Shown here one piece after another: positions 10,186-23,846 of a DNA stretch of 64,000 nt (positions within the stretch are counted from its first letter, which is position 1; every line of letters starts with the position of its first letter). The position numbers and the translations under genes are program-made. Source of the DNA: Lucifuga dentata (taxonomy: Eukaryota > Chordata > Actinopteri > Ophidiiformes > Bythitidae); NCBI GenBank assembly GCA_014773175.1, contig VXCM01001554.1, positions 1-64,000 on the forward strand, written 5' to 3'. The notes under the pieces were generated by a model. That model worked only from the letters and a program-made list of their open reading frames with translations, searched no databases and had not been told where the DNA came from.

Positions 10186-13100
10186 ACCTGTTACCAGAGC
10201 TATTTGACCCAACAAGCTGCTTTCATTGCATTTGTCCTGATATTGATACACTGCTGCTTCACACTGTTTTCACTCTCTCAGCGTTAATGAAATAAGCGGA
10301 ACCCTTAGTACAAAGTGGATCGAGGTGGATTTATCTGTAAATCACTTTTAGTGAACAGGAGTGTCAGCGAGTGCTTTATGCAGCAGCTCAAATACAGATA
10401 AAACCGGAGGATAAACAAGAATTAGTGACAGATCTGAAGATATGAGTTTTGTCGGTGTGTCTGAAAACGATCTACTAAAGACACATTTCCTGTAGTTTAT
10501 AGAGATTCTTACCCTTCATACTTAGATCTGATCGGCGTATTTTTGACTCCCTGCCTGCTTGGCTTCTCCTCAGAAACCTGATGTTGCAAAACTTGATACG
10601 AATTAAATTCTGGCACGGGCAAAAAATGCAAAGTAGACGTTTGTCCCTTGTTGTCTATGCTTACATGTCCATACAACTGAGTTTGAGCCCAGTTTAGGCT
10701 ACTTGATTTTAGCCCTGGTTTTCCACTCACCGACAGTTTTTGGATATTACTGACAAAAGCCCCAGAGCAGAGGTAAATCAGCGCTTGTTCCTGTCAGCAA
10801 TAACTGGTATGTGTGATATGTGCAGAGATTTGATTTGATGAAAGATGCACTGATGAGATGGCCGACAGATATCTAGCAGGCTAAATATCAGGGGAGTCCA
10901 AACCCCGTAATGTGAAATGTGTTGTTACTGGCAGAGACAGCGGCGATGAGCTCCAGCTAATGAGAGCGCAAGACATGGGGTGAGGGGAAATAAGGGGAGG
11001 AGTCAAAACATTGGCAAAAATAACAATAAGAGAGGCTCGATCGTCTCCTGTTTAAATAAATGTAGTTTGGAGAGCAGACAGACTGGTCAGTAATTCTTGC
11101 TAGTGAAAGATCTTGTATTTTATGACTCGGTCGCTGATCAGTCATGTCGTTTGCGAAGTTTAATGACTTCAGGATACCTGATTACAAGACAGAAAGTCGT
11201 GTTGTGAAAAGTACAACGACTTGAGTGCTAGAATGATATAACTTCGTAGTAGCACTGTGCTGTCATATAAATTAGGATAAATCTTTTTTAATTTTTTGCT
11301 TTCTATAGGGAAATTAGATTTGTTTTTAAGTATCATAGTTAAGGAGAATAGTAGTATTTTCTCTTCATATTTATATATATGTTTGGTTCTGGTGTCCAGG
11401 TATGCTGGTTTCTCCATTCCACCGGCCGAAACCTGGCATTCTGTTCCCTCTGTTTGGGGCCAGGTAGGTATTTTCCACTCCAGCCTGACCTGAACCCAAC
11501 CTGACTCGAATGAGTTAAAAGGAACAATTAGAAAACAAAAGAAGAAATGTCATTTCCTTTACATCATATGAACGTAATGATTTAGAATTATCTTTTGACT
11601 GAAGGTTCCAGTGTTGTCATCATTTTGATTATGCTTGTGTACTGACCTAAAAATGCTTAAAGCAATTTTATGAAGAGTCCTGTTTTGGTGTCATTTTTGG
11701 AACAAAACCCTCCAACAGCTATCAACGCTGATGAGTCTGAGACTTCGTATTATGAATATTACAATCTAGATTTCTTTCTGTTTTTAATACTCTCTCTCTT
11801 AGTTTGGCATCAGTCACTGTTTCACTTGACAGTTTGGTCTTAAAAGACAAAAGAAAATTGAAATTAATGGCTGTTCTCTTAAAACTAACAAAAAGCTTGA
11901 GAATGCTTTTCATTTTATTTGGAGGAACTTTTTTTTTTTTAGTGTTTTAGCTCAAAAGTCATTAAGATGTCTCAGGTGTATTTCAGTTTTGCCAAGTTTA
12001 ATTTCCTTATGTATGTTAATTATCCAGTTCTGGACAGTGTTAAAATACTATTATAACATGACAATAAAATAAAAGTGATGACAGTTGCAGCTTTATTTTG
12101 CTAAAAGTCTAAAATCTTATGTTAATTTCTAATGTAATTTAATTCGGTTATCGTGAGCAGGTTTGCAATAAAGCGTTCAATCTGTAAAATCCTTAAATGA
12201 CTGGATGAAATGTGTTGCTTTAGTTGTGACAAAAGTGAATGTCTCTTCACCTCCGTATTGTTGGCTCTATTCCTTCAGAGGACTGCAAAATTATGCATGA
12301 TGCAAACATTAATGTAGACAAAAGTCATTCCTACATGCTTTATTCTTAGATTCATTTATTCTTTTCCCTTCTGAATCATATTTGGCTGCTGCAATGACCC
12401 AGTTTCCTCACAGAGATCAATTAAGTTGAATATCTGGAACTCCAATGGGTAATTTGTAAGGAATCTACAGAGCAGCAGAACCTGCCGTGTGGAGTACCGT
12501 TACCTTTCACTAACTCTTCAGTCTTGCACTTCAGAAAATGTCAAGTTTGTGTTTTCAGTATTTGTGTCATGATTTGTGCTGTAGTTTATCTCTGATGCTT
12601 TTTCTCTGCTCTTTTCCCACTAAATTGATCATGACTTTGACTGTGAGTGATGACTGCTCCCAAGCAAATCCATTCTCTGCTGTACTTTCACATTTTGTCA
12701 CGTAAACACCAAAATCAGATTGGAATTGGTATAAATCAACATTTGTGTCCTCAGTTAAAGACCTAGATGATGCGATTGTAAGTAGATTTACTTCAATCGG
12801 CATAATCATTCCTCACCTGCCATATTTCCTCTCTTAAGATGATTAAGCAATGAGTCGTATGAAGTGAACAACAGAATCCTATTAATTTTTCAGTAGGAGT
12901 ATATTGTGCATTTAAATGTACTGATCCAGGCTGAGACAGACAGAAGCAATTTAAAAACCTCATCTCAGAGGGGATATGAATGACAAGAGACAAGCTATGA
13001 ATAAAACAAAACGACAATGAGATTCTCTGTAAACTCAATGATGCTCATTGCTGCAAGTCAAGGCAGTTGATTTATCAAGTCTGACAGTTATGGAGTGTAA

Positions 13101-14165
13101 ATGTGTTTGCTATTTAGCAGAACCACCCACACAACCCAATGTAGATTCCAGTCCTCTCCACCATTTCAAAGTGGCGTTCTGTCAAAACAATCCATCAGAG
13201 CGCATGAAGAAATTCTCAGGGTAATGAAATGAAGAAGATGCTGCCACCAATCAGCATAACACTGCTTCAGCCTCGATGCTGTGGTGGTTCATGTGGCATG
13301 TTCAGCAAAGGATCACCACAAGCTGCAAACAGTCAAAAACAATGAATAATATCAAATAGGACAAAAAGAGCACCACACACACACACAGAGTCAGAGCCTC
13401 TCTGAGTAAATATAAGCATTCAAATTCTATCACATTACATTGATTAAACCTTTGCCTTCTTCACCTGCAAGCTCTGTCCCAAAGCACAAGAAAGAATGCT
13501 CTCTGGTTTTATTCATTTATTATTATATATTATCATTATTTAGTTTTGTATTGATGTAGCAGAAATCTCATCTGCATAGACCTTGAATGCAGCATTTGTT
13601 CTACCTTGGAATTGGGAAACTGTAACTTGGACCTATGCCTTTTAAGATGACTGTTCGAACTACAAAGTGGGAGACTACATGGCTGCTTCTGTGAAAATCT
13701 TTGTTTGCTCCAAAAAACAATTACGAGCTATTTACCTTTTCAAAACAGCTATTGCTTTGCCAGTGTTATATTTTTAACCTGCTAATGTCTGTATGTTGAT
13801 TGATTTAAAGAAAATGCTTTTAAATGTTCATTTATAGATAGAGAACTACTAAGAATGGGGGGCGGGGGAGGGNGGGGGGGGTAAGGCAGATGCACAGCAA
13901 ACCATATTATGATGGAGGGTAATGCGGTTGTAGCTGAATTAGCAGTAGCAGAGCAGCTGTTTACTGAATGAAACACGATATGATGCTTTGATTTACACCC
14001 GAGGTCTCGAGCCCGTCAGACAAAGGCTGCTTTTGTTTGACAATATGGTCTGATTGGCAGATGGCAGGTATAATTGTTAATTTCTGTCTTGTTGTAGTTA
14101 TTTAGCTTCGCCATAAAACTTTTAAGAGCAGCCTTCAATGTGTTAACAGGCCTGTTTCTGCCAGC

Positions 14166-14430
14166 AACATGGATTCAACACGGTGCTACACAGAGGAACT
14201 ATATGTCTCCGCCAGGGAATATTGTCCCAGGAGAAGACTGCTTTTACTGAGAAATTAAAATGATCGTGCCTTCTGCTATCATATAGGCATTAGCAGGCGA
14301 AACCTTGAATTTTAAGGTGGATGTATCACCTGAATATTTGATTTAGAAAATTATGGGATTTGGCAAAATAACACGAAAACTAAAATACGGTTTTGTGTTT
14401 TGGAAAATGGTTGGCAGTAATGCAGGTAGC
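14166..14430 (+). mobile_element. TTAA MITE family, copy B (both ends lost)
   Basis: Matches the body of copy A from CAACATGGATTCAACA through GTCTCCGCCAGGGAATATTG and the AAAATACGGTTTTGTGTTTTGG stretch to GGTTGGCAGTAATGCA. Both terminal TTAA-bounded repeats are missing, so it is a fragment in the same orientation as copies A, C and D. Confidence 0.7.
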
Positions 14431-15424
14431 ATTTAACAGCACTCATGATGAAACTTTGCTACACATTGGATTCACATGTAACACTTGTATAATGGTTTCC
14501 TTTTTTTTTTTTTTTTTTTNTTTTTTTTTTTTTTTTTTGTAACATAAGTTGAAAGTTTGCTTGTTCCTGCTGCACAGTTCTGTGTTTTAGCTTTTTTATG
14601 GCCAAACCACCTTATATGATACTGGTAACCAGGGAAAATATTGTGTAATGGGTGCTACAGCTACAGCATGGTAAGAGTGATTGCACCTGGATGCTGATGT
14701 GTCCGCCACAGTTTTCCAGCAGGATCCAGCTGCACTGAGCTCCAGCCTCACTTAGTTAATATGCGATGGCACATGCTGACAGTTCCATTAAACCATATTT
14801 ATGGCATCCACAAATATATGCAGATATGCCAGACTGTCCGCACTCACAGAATTGTCTTTGGTCCAGCACTGCAATGCATCAAAGTGACATGCTCAGTGAC
14901 AACAAAGACAATATGCACCATCACTGCATGTTGTTTGTCCCTGTCGACTTCTCTTTCTATCCCTGTTTTATGTCCTTCAGCCTTATCATTTTTTCTTCAC
15001 CCCATAATCTCTCTCCTTTCTTTGCCATTCCTAGAAGTTTTTAGTATATGAATGAGGTAACAAATTATGTACATTAAACAGCAGAGAAGCAAAATAGACT
15101 TTCTTTTCTGCAAGGAGCTTTTGTCCTCCAGTAAGTACTGTGGATATATGTGGTTAAACCCTCTCAGCTCATTCTACAGTCAGTCCCTGTGGGTGCATTA
15201 GACAGGATTTGTGTTATGGAGTGTTAGCTATACACGTATCTGAGCTGAACAGACTCAAACACATTCATACAGACACTGTCACCAAACAAACCAGCAGCGT
15301 TATGTCTTACACAGCCACAGAGCACAAACTGCGGTGTCACTCAGAGTAAAGCTTTATTTTGGACATGTATTATGTAAAGCTTGCAGGGAGCAGCATCAAA
15401 TGAAAAATGGGCTCTAAATGCACC

Positions 15425-15940
15425 TTAAAGCAGCATACTGATAATTTTGCATGTTTGGGCCCAAGAAATACAATCTGCATACATGGTAAATTAATGCCAA
15501 ATATCTTCCTAAGCACAATACTGAAGCGGTACATTTTAGATTTATTTTTCCTACCTTCCAGGCAGCTGTTGGTTTCAGTTAATTCCTTCATGCTTTTAAA
15601 ATCAACTTGAGATAGGTAATCCATCACAGCGAACGAAATGGGGTTCGTTTTTTCTGTTGAAGTTACTTAATTTAATTGGTCCAACACTGAGCTGCATGCA
15701 AAACAATGTATGTCTCCGCCAGGGAATATAGTCCAGGAGAAGATGGCTTTATTGGACTACTGACTTTTGGACGAATGTGCTAGCATTGAGTTTTAAGTGG
15801 GGAGTGGGGAGTGTCACCTGAACATTTGATTTTGGCTAAATAACACCAAAACTAAAATACAGTTTCATGTTTGGGAAAATGGTCAGTAACATGCATGAAG
15901 GTAAAATTTATTTGGTTCAAAATGCAAAATGGTCCTTTAA
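15425..15940 (+). mobile_element. TTAA MITE family, copy C (full length, 516 bp)
   Basis: Starts TTAAAGCAGCATACTG and ends ATGGTCCTTTAA. The body has the same ordered motifs as the other copies (CCTTCCAGGCAG, TTGGTTTCAGTT, GTCTCCGCCAGGGAATATAG, AACATTTGATTTTGG). The terminal inverted repeats are diverged but alignable, and no coding capacity is seen. Confidence 0.8.
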
Positions 15941-16514
15941 CTGCAAAATTTAATTTTAACTCCCTTGGCAGCAACAACGTTCACATAATTCCACAAAAGA
16001 TTTTGTGGAATTATTGGTTTATTGTTTATTTCTATGAAAACTGTGTATAGCAGACATACATTGTAAAATGGGGGTTCACTCCCTGAAAGGTGTTTCAGCT
16101 GAAAATGAAAATGTAGACCAGATAATGTTTGCTTTCACTTTAAAGGACAGTTTTGGTAGGAATGTTGCAGTTTTCAGCTGAATGACAGAAAACATCCACC
16201 GAAAGAAGTGCCCGTATTTCTCATTCTTCCAGCTTCATCTGCAGATTAAGCGGCATTTGATGCTGGGAGGTGTTGGTGACTGGCCATGTAGAATATACAC
16301 CTTCATTTATTGTTATTTGAAAGTTGCATCTCTGCATTTGAATTGGTACAGATAGATATGGATGTTTGCTGGCTGTGTGTGATCAATCCCAAACTGATCT
16401 TCTGTCATCAGCTGCATGATGAAACGTCATATTTGGAGAAAGCCGAGTGGAGAGCAGACACAACAGTAGGTCACCTGATGGATGGTTTCACTTTTAGCCA
16501 GCAGCACAATGCTT

Positions 16515-16860
16515 AGTCATGATCAATCATCTTCCTCATCTCCCTCTCCTCTGCTTCCTCCCCTCTTCATCCTGTCTTCTCTCCTTTTCTGTTTCTTTCT
16601 GTTTTGCTTCTCATTGACTTGTTCCTTTACTTTCTCCTGCCATACATTTTCCTTTATTCCTTCCTTCTCTTTCTTTACTTACTCTTCATCTTTCCCCTCT
16701 TTTCTCTAGAGGTCTTCTGTTTCTCTCATCCACTTTTGTTATTTTTTTTTCACTCTTTATCCATTTTCCCTAGTCTTGCTTTCTCTTCATATGTACTCTT
16801 TTCTCCCCTCCTCTTCTCTCTTCTTTCCTCTATCCTCTCAGTCCTCCAGATTTGTGTTAG
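16515..16860 (+). repeat. pyrimidine-rich tract
   Basis: About 340 bp in which the + strand is overwhelmingly C and T (CTTCCTC, CTCCCTCTCC, TTTCTTTC blocks) without a single repeat unit. It gives long Phe/Ser/Leu open frames that are not genes. Confidence 0.85.
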
Positions 16861-17624
16861 TTAAAAATATACAAGGAAAAATAGGAAATTGAAATAGCAA
16901 TAACTATTATGGTTATTTTATTTGGATTTTTTTCAGAGGCATGCGTAATCTAAAAGTATAACATACAACATGATAACTGGCAGCAATCAAAGTCAGTACA
17001 GATCCTCAACAGGATGACACAAAAATTATACATTTTTTATTAGAAAAAATTTGTGTATGGAAAACTTTGGCTCTGTAAAGGAATCTTTTATTTACATGTA
17101 TGTGGACATGGTCAAAGGGAGAGCAGCAGAGCAGTGTGTGATACCAGGGATGGAGCTGTTCAGATAACTATCAAGTAAAAGCTGCCTCCCAGCACAGGAA
17201 ATAAAATTAGCTTTGTTTTCATGTACACTCACATGTACACACTGTGACCTCTTACTGACCAGAAAGCTCCAGGTTGCCATAGAGATATTTACTTCTGCTC
17301 TGTGTTGTTGTGTGTGTGTGTGTGTCTGTGTATATGCATCCATTTTTTGTGTGTTCAGGTTAATGTCTATATGCACTGGCCCATACACATTCAGTAACAC
17401 TCCAGTTGTTTTCTTATAATGTCCAGTGTTTCATCTGTGTGACTGAAAGTGACATTTCATTCAAAATAAAATTTATTATATATATATACTAAATACTTAG
17501 TAGTAAATAATACTGTGGTTTTGACTTGCTTTAAGTATGTGTTTACTGGGGGTGTTGCTGAAATGGCTATGATAATAGTAAAGGTTACTATTTTGCTATC
17601 TCATAGTTTATGTATTTGTTGTTT

Positions 17625-17865
17625 TCTAGGTGGTCGTTATGTATTATGAGTGGTTGCTAGGGTGTTAGTATGTGGTTGCTAAGTGGTTGTCATGGTATTA
17701 AGGTCACTGCTATTACTATAATATTCAGCATGATTGCTATGGTAGAGGATGATTGCTAAGTGGTTGCAGTGGTATTCAGCATGGTTGTGAGAGTCTTGAT
17801 AGTTGGTTATGTGTACAGAGCTGTTGCTAGGGTGTTTTAAGTGGTTGTTATTGTGTTCTTGGAGC
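17625..17865. repeat. degenerate minisatellite (GTGGTTGCTA-type)
   Basis: Repeated variants of GTGGTTGCTAGGGTGTT and TGGTTGCTAAGTGGTTG over about 240 bp, with unit boundaries blurred by substitution. This is a tandem pattern common in fish genomes; no gene is involved. Confidence 0.7.
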
Positions 17866-18104
17866 CTGCAGCTCAAAATGGTGATGAATAATTACATGAA
17901 AACTTCCATTCCATCAGGCCTGCTTCAGTGTAGGCATTTATGTAAGTGAAACCTCTGCTGTAATTGTTGTTTTGCACTTTATTGCCCCATATCACAAGTT
18001 TTTTTCTTATTTCCCAGCTCCATTTTTAAAACTGTGGCACGCTAATATGGCGTGGTGTGGTGATTCATGTCCAGATTACTATCAAATACTTCCCTTTGTG
18101 ATTT

Positions 18105-18170
18105 CCACCACTCCTTGTCATTCCAGCTGGTACTGGGATTTGAACTGGCAACCTTCCATTCATGAACTGC
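18105..18170 (-). mobile_element. possible decayed tRNA-derived SINE fragment
   Basis: On the minus strand, GGTTGCCAGTTCAAATCCCA resembles a Pol III B box in the context usual for fish SINEs. No clear A box or target duplication is seen, so this is a weak call. Confidence 0.3.
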
Positions 18171-19115
18171 GCATAAAACAACAGAAGCATGAGTCGGTGA
18201 GAGTGAGGTTTGTAATGTAGCCCAGCCTCCCTGTTTGGCCAGCAGGCCTGGCCACTCTGTCGATATTTGCGTTGACGTGATTGCAGCAGTAAGTAGATTA
18301 AGGGACCAGTGATTGAGGGCAAATCAATTACTGTGGCTCAGTGGACTGTGTTTGGAGGGTTAGCATTTTTTTTAATGATGTAGTACACAACCACAGACAG
18401 CCTCTTTGTGTAATATGAATATCCTGAATAAACATTATAGTAAGATTCCTGTTGTGTGCCTTTTAAGGACTTATAGTGTGTCTGTTGTACTGAATTGTGA
18501 CTTCTTAATCACCTTTTTGTATGTGAACTTTGAATGTCTTTTTTAACCTTCTATCGAAAAAATAGTCTAGATTCAATAGTTACTTGCAGTTTAGTTACTT
18601 TGTTGCATATTTTTTCACTTCCCTATAGTTACAGTTTACCTAAATGTTCATATAATGTTCCTGTTATAACTTTTAGTAATTAGTGCACATGCATGTTTAA
18701 TAATCTTTTTGTACTTTTTTATTATGGTAATATTGATATTTTTTACTGGTGTATACCTAGAATTGATGTCATTTATATTTTAAGCATCGTGGCCTAATCT
18801 AGTAACAAATGACGAGTTAGTAGGGATTAAATGGTACTTTATGGTTTGGTATGTTTCATCATTTTAACTGATATCACAAAATATTCCTGCCTTTGATGTG
18901 TCTATTGTGCTCTGTAAGTTAATGAGTAGCAACCTTACTGTTTCTTGTAATATTTTAATAATCCCCCCCCCCCCCNCCCCCTTCCCCCCATCCCTTTTGT
19001 ATAGACTTTATAGACAATGTTTTCCACATATGTATTGTGTACAGTGTGTAATGTATCATCAAATGTATCAGCAAAGCCTCGGTTCATCTCCAGGGAGGAG
19101 GATGTTTGCGGGGCG

Positions 19116-19242
19116 GCTCCTCTCCTCCCCCCGCCTCCTCCCAGTCCTAACAGCAGCAGGATGCACTCCGTCATCATTNGCTCCTCTCCTCCCCCCGCCT
19201 CCTCCCAGTCCTAACAGCAGCAGGATGCACTCCGTCATCATT
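19116..19242. repeat. 63 bp direct duplication joined by one N
   Basis: Bases 19116-19178 recur exactly at 19180-19242 around the N at 19179. It lies in the GC-rich upstream exon of fam163a, so the real exon is probably 64 bp shorter than the assembly shows. Confidence 0.85.
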
Positions 19243-19732
19243 TCTCCTCCTCGTCCCCACACTTGTTGGATGTGTCTGTGGTTCATCCTGGAAGCTTACG
19301 GGGTGGTTGTTTGCCCGTCTGGATCCCAAGAAGAGGACCGCCGCTACTTGTGCCGTCTATGAAGGTTAAACTCTTTTTACTGGGTACACGTGCGTAAAAA
19401 GCGCTTAAACCGAAGTGTCGTTCCCATCCTCAACTGTTTTCTCGGATTTTAAGGATTGCTGTACCGTGGCTTTGCTCTGGTTTTTACTGTCTGCTACCTC
19501 TGCAGCCGTCAGCCTGACCTCTAGTCTCTGATCGCACAGCGGGAGTGTTTGGCTCTCCGGGCGGCTTTGTGCGCTCTGGACACGGACTCATCCTTGGAGA
19601 AGTTCCGCCGCAATCCCATGCACAGAGCTTCTCTGCTCTCCTCCCGCTGCGATAAGGATGCTGGTGGCTTTTCATGGTCAAACTCCACAGGATTAGCCCG
19701 AGCTGGACTAACGGACCATGTAACCACACCAG
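19116..19732 (+). promoter_or_regulatory. fam163a: probable fam163a promoter region / non-coding first exon
   Basis: A GC- and CpG-richer block stands out from AT-rich surroundings. It ends in a strong donor (CACCAG|GTATGT, exon end 19732), and the next same-strand gene is fam163a, whose coding start exon is at 33760. It contains no long ATG-initiated frame, which fits a 5'UTR exon. The start is only approximate: the transcription start could lie anywhere from about 19080 to 19500. Assignment to fam163a is by position and strand, not by sequence. Confidence 0.5.
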
Positions 19733-21965
19733 GTATGTGCGCTGATGATGAGGAGCAGATAGAGTCTGAATTCATTTTGTTTCGTCAGAGGAAAAGCGTT
19801 TCAACGTCCTCAGGCTCTGGATTCAAATTTCAGGGCTGCAGATAGGGGTCCGTCTCTCTGACTGGAATTTGGTATAAAGAAGTAGCCTCAATTCTGTTAC
19901 AGTGGTGAAAATGTAAATGACCCTATTCACCCCAACTATATTTCCACTTGCAATTCAGTTTAGTGCCTTTAACAGCGTCAGGGGAGATGAAATGCCAGCG
20001 AACTCAGTGAGAGCTGGAGTTGTGTGTTTTTTACCATTTTACATCTGCTGTGATCATCTTTCACACTGATTCATTGTGGCCTTCAGCTACTCAAATATGA
20101 TTAAAAAAAATTACATCATTTCTAATTGAAGTGACGATGAGCTAAGTTAGGCAATGGCACCACCAGGGCGAGGGGTTCAATTCACCTGTACTTTGGACAG
20201 AAGCAAGCACCAAGTAAGAGTCTCAGTGTGATGAACCTGGCATTTTCTGAGATTAAAGGTTCAGTTTCCTCTGGTGTCACTTGAGCTGAAAATGACTTGT
20301 ACAAAAGTCTACCTCCATCAAGTACAACAGTACCACAACGGATGACTAAAGATGATTAACACATCAGAAATGTCAGGTCTATGTCAGATTGTGTTAACAG
20401 GCTGCCACAATATAGGAGATGATGCTAAATCAAAGTTACTGTCACAACACGAGATGATGAGAATGATGCTCACACCATGTAATGTCACTGACACTATTAC
20501 AGTTTGTATTCATGTGTTTCTGGCTGATTAGTCCTTTTCTCATGTTGAAATTTGGCACAGCAATGCAGAGAGTTTTCTGAGGTCACCAAGCCCCATAAAC
20601 TTAAGAGTGGGTGTGCTCCAAAACCCGACTGGCACAGTGCCAGTTTGCTCCAGATAGGTGGTATTTCCTCTCAATTTAAGACTAGCACATGCCACTTGTG
20701 CTGACACAAATGTACTCCTTATGCAGGTAAGCAAAATCGCCACATAAAAGCAGCTTGATAAACAATAGAGATTGATGAACACACATCTTTCACATGGCCT
20801 GTCAAGGCTGAATCCAAATGGAAAAGCTATCCCACTGTCTCTGCCAACATTTGCAAGCTGTCGAAAAATGAAATTAAAAATTTTGGCTGCAATGTTAGCT
20901 GGATGCACGCTAAAAGCCCACAGTTTATTATATAATTTATGATATTGACCTTTTGATATTTACCTTTTTTTTTCCAGTATACTTACAGTACAGCTCAGCC
21001 CCAACTAAAACACGTACCACAACTACAACCCCACAACCGGCTGCTGTAAATATCATCTGATAGAGATTCAGCATCATACCTGCTGCCTCATGTGGCCTCA
21101 GCTGGTTTCTTCACCCCCTGCTGCTACTTCACACTCCTCACATCGGCACATCCAAATGAAGTGCAGCCGATCATTAAATGCGGTAGATGTCCCATCTTAA
21201 AAGTACAACAAACCTAACAGAATAATCAGAGAGATCTCTGTCAAGAATGGACTGCACACACCCACACAGTCCTAAGAAAGGTTTAATCAACAAAATTATC
21301 TGTCAGGGTGTTCTGTGGGTTTGCAGGGCCATTGAAAAACATAATATGTATTGGATGGTACTCGTAGTTCCATAGCTATTAAGAAGTTGAAGAGTTTTAG
21401 GCATAAAACTAAGCCTTATTGTAATGATGCAGCCCTGAACAACCAGTATACAAACTTTCTTTGGAAATACAAAATTATAAAAATATATATTGGCCAGATT
21501 ATAACTTGCAGGTGGCTTGTATTTCCAGTGGTTCAAGATCCATACCATGTGACTGCAATGGTCCCACACCAAGTACAGCTGGCTACCTTTGTCACGTGTC
21601 TAGATACTGTGGGTACTGTTGAATCAGTCTGCTGCCAATATGATTCAACTCCCTTCAGAAAGATAAAACAAACTGATACATATGTGCTGATTAGGTGTGT
21701 TTACTTATTTGCTGTTACAACAATATCATTTTGTAAACAGAGTGGATATGCTGCAATCGGTTAGAGGAAATTTGTGAATTTCTTACAACTTTTAATTAAC
21801 TATAATTCTACTCTAAAACTTAATTTGACTTGTAGGATAAGCCTATGTAAAGTGTAGATCTTATTGGGGAAGATTCTGGGATGTTTTTGTGTTTGTGCAA
21901 CATGAATTGAACAACAATAAGATGACTCTTACCATTGAAACTAAATGATAAATCATCCTCTTATT

Positions 21966-21970
<5 letters not shown>

Positions 21971-22062
<92 letters not shown>
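21971..22062. repeat. compound (CA)n(GA)n microsatellite
   Basis: About 38 bp of CA followed directly by about 54 bp of GA with one AAA interruption. Confidence 0.95.
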
Positions 22063-22064
<2 letters not shown>

Positions 22065-23567
22065 CTGCTCTATATTCACATCAAAACTACTGATTCAAGT
22101 CACATTTTCAGTTTTGCCCAAACACATCCCAATTAATAAGATACAGCAAATGTAATTAAAGTTCCCTCTAGTATAGATTAGTGTGATTTTTGTGCTTGCT
22201 TTGCTGAGCTGCTGTGTCATTCTTCCTTATAGCAACTTTTAGCTTTTGAACTTGTAAATGACTGTGCATACCCTTGACCTACATGTAATTAAAAATATGA
22301 ATTTACTGTGAGATGAAGCACCTACAAAAGTCAAGGTGTAATATGTGAACTGCATTGATCTCTCATTGACGGCCACAGCAGGTGCTGCAGGCTGACCCAT
22401 TTCTCATAGTCGACTGGAAAATACAGCTTGACTAACTGTAGTGTCCCCTCTATATATCTCTTCTCTCAACCTCCCCTAAACACCATCACATTCAGTCTCA
22501 CACACACACAGGCACATACACACCTCTCCTATTTCCTCTACCTCTAGTAGCTATGATACAGCAAGAAGTGGGCTGATTTCCCAGGGGAGCCTGCAGTCAG
22601 GGCCGTCACAGCTAACACAGTATTAACAGACAAAATGTATTTAATGCACAGGTTGTGTAATGGTGTACCATGCCTACCATTCAAAGTAATGTAGTAAATT
22701 ACTGGTACCTCCACCTGCTAGCAACATTTGAGCTGTGACCACTAGGTTAGCTATAACAGCCACTGATCAGTTTCAGTTCACTGAGGAAATGGTTAGCCTG
22801 AGCTACCTTATTTACACAAATACTTGTGGATTATTGCCATCATTGTTGGTTCAACATGTGTGACTCCACTTCAGTAATTTTCACATTTTCAGCTCAGGTA
22901 AAGGGCTCCACTACCTATAAATTATTTTTCCTCCTTTGGAATGAGGAAACTATTTTGAAACCTGTTGGGCAAATTCTTGCTGTGGTGATGTGCTCCAGAA
23001 AAGATCACTACACTGATTTGCTGATGTAGATGCTGTACACTTTTTAACTAAATTTATTTTGAACTTTTTATAAAATACATTTTCCTCCAACATCTATCTA
23101 AGACTTAGGCAGGCTACTAAAAAATACATTCATGCACGTTAAAATGAGACAGGAGTATCAAAACCAAATCATTTCAACCACGGTGGGTGAGTGAAATTTG
23201 GCTCTAACAGAGACTTGTTTGACAGTCTGCCATCATGTGGGGACAAGAATGGTCAGAACATCTAAAGATCAGGAGTTTACATGTGAAATAATGCATGTTC
23301 TAATTAAAATAAATCTTTAACTGCCACCAGACAAACTCACCATCAGTGCAAAACGACTCAGACCTCTGGGTTGTAAAATCACCAGTATGCTCCTTTAAAG
23401 GCCAATACCATCATGATAATATTCCTGTGAGCTAAGCAAGGAAGACAGAATTTCTAAAAAATATATATATATTTATTAATATAACAGCCGAGGTTTAAAT
23501 GGAATCCTGAAGATGTCAAGTCTTTCAGAAGGCAAAGATATATGTACATTTATTTATGATGTTATAG

Positions 23568-23571
<4 letters not shown>

Positions 23572-23616
<45 letters not shown>
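23572..23616. repeat. (CT)n microsatellite
   Basis: Uninterrupted CT array of about 45 bp. A second array, (TG)n, lies at about 23813-23845. Confidence 0.95.
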
Positions 23617-23619
<3 letters not shown>

Positions 23620-23804
23620 ACACAAATACACACAGACTGGAGCTATGATCTGACGAACATGAAGTGAGATGAGATGAAATCTGAGTTGATTATTTCTGGA
23701 AGCATTTCCTCCTCTGAGCTTCTGCTTTTCTCTCTGTAGGATGGCTTAAGATTTCAGTTATCATCCTGGAAGCTGAAGGTCATAAGTTCAATTTTTGATA
23801 TACC

Positions 23805-23846
<42 letters not shown>

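Larger units (their letters stand above)
10186..19115. other. tdrd5-fam163a intergenic region
   Basis: About 9 kb with no exon I can support. It holds two MITE copies (14166-14430 and 15425-15940), a poly(T) run with an N at 14520, a G-rich run with an N at 13873, a 340 bp pyrimidine-rich tract (16515-16860), a GT microsatellite (about 17290-17322), a degenerate minisatellite (17625-17865), a SINE-like fragment near 18110-18165 and a poly(C) run with an N at 18976. The long open frames here are in low-complexity sequence and look like chance. Confidence 0.6.

Noticed and set aside
16482..16864. Hydrophobic-looking frames suggesting membrane proteins
   Set aside because: They are translations of a pyrimidine-rich tract (Phe, Ser, Leu, Pro only) with no splice sites or family motifs.
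18898..19362. 154-codon frame over the GC-rich block
   Set aside because: It crosses two single Ns and an artefactual 63 bp duplication, and its Pro-rich content comes from CTCCTCC repeats. The block is better read as a non-coding 5' exon.
23374..23398. Seventh copy of the TTAA MITE
   Set aside because: Only about 25 bp resemble a terminal repeat and the body motifs are absent to the left, so it was not called as an element.
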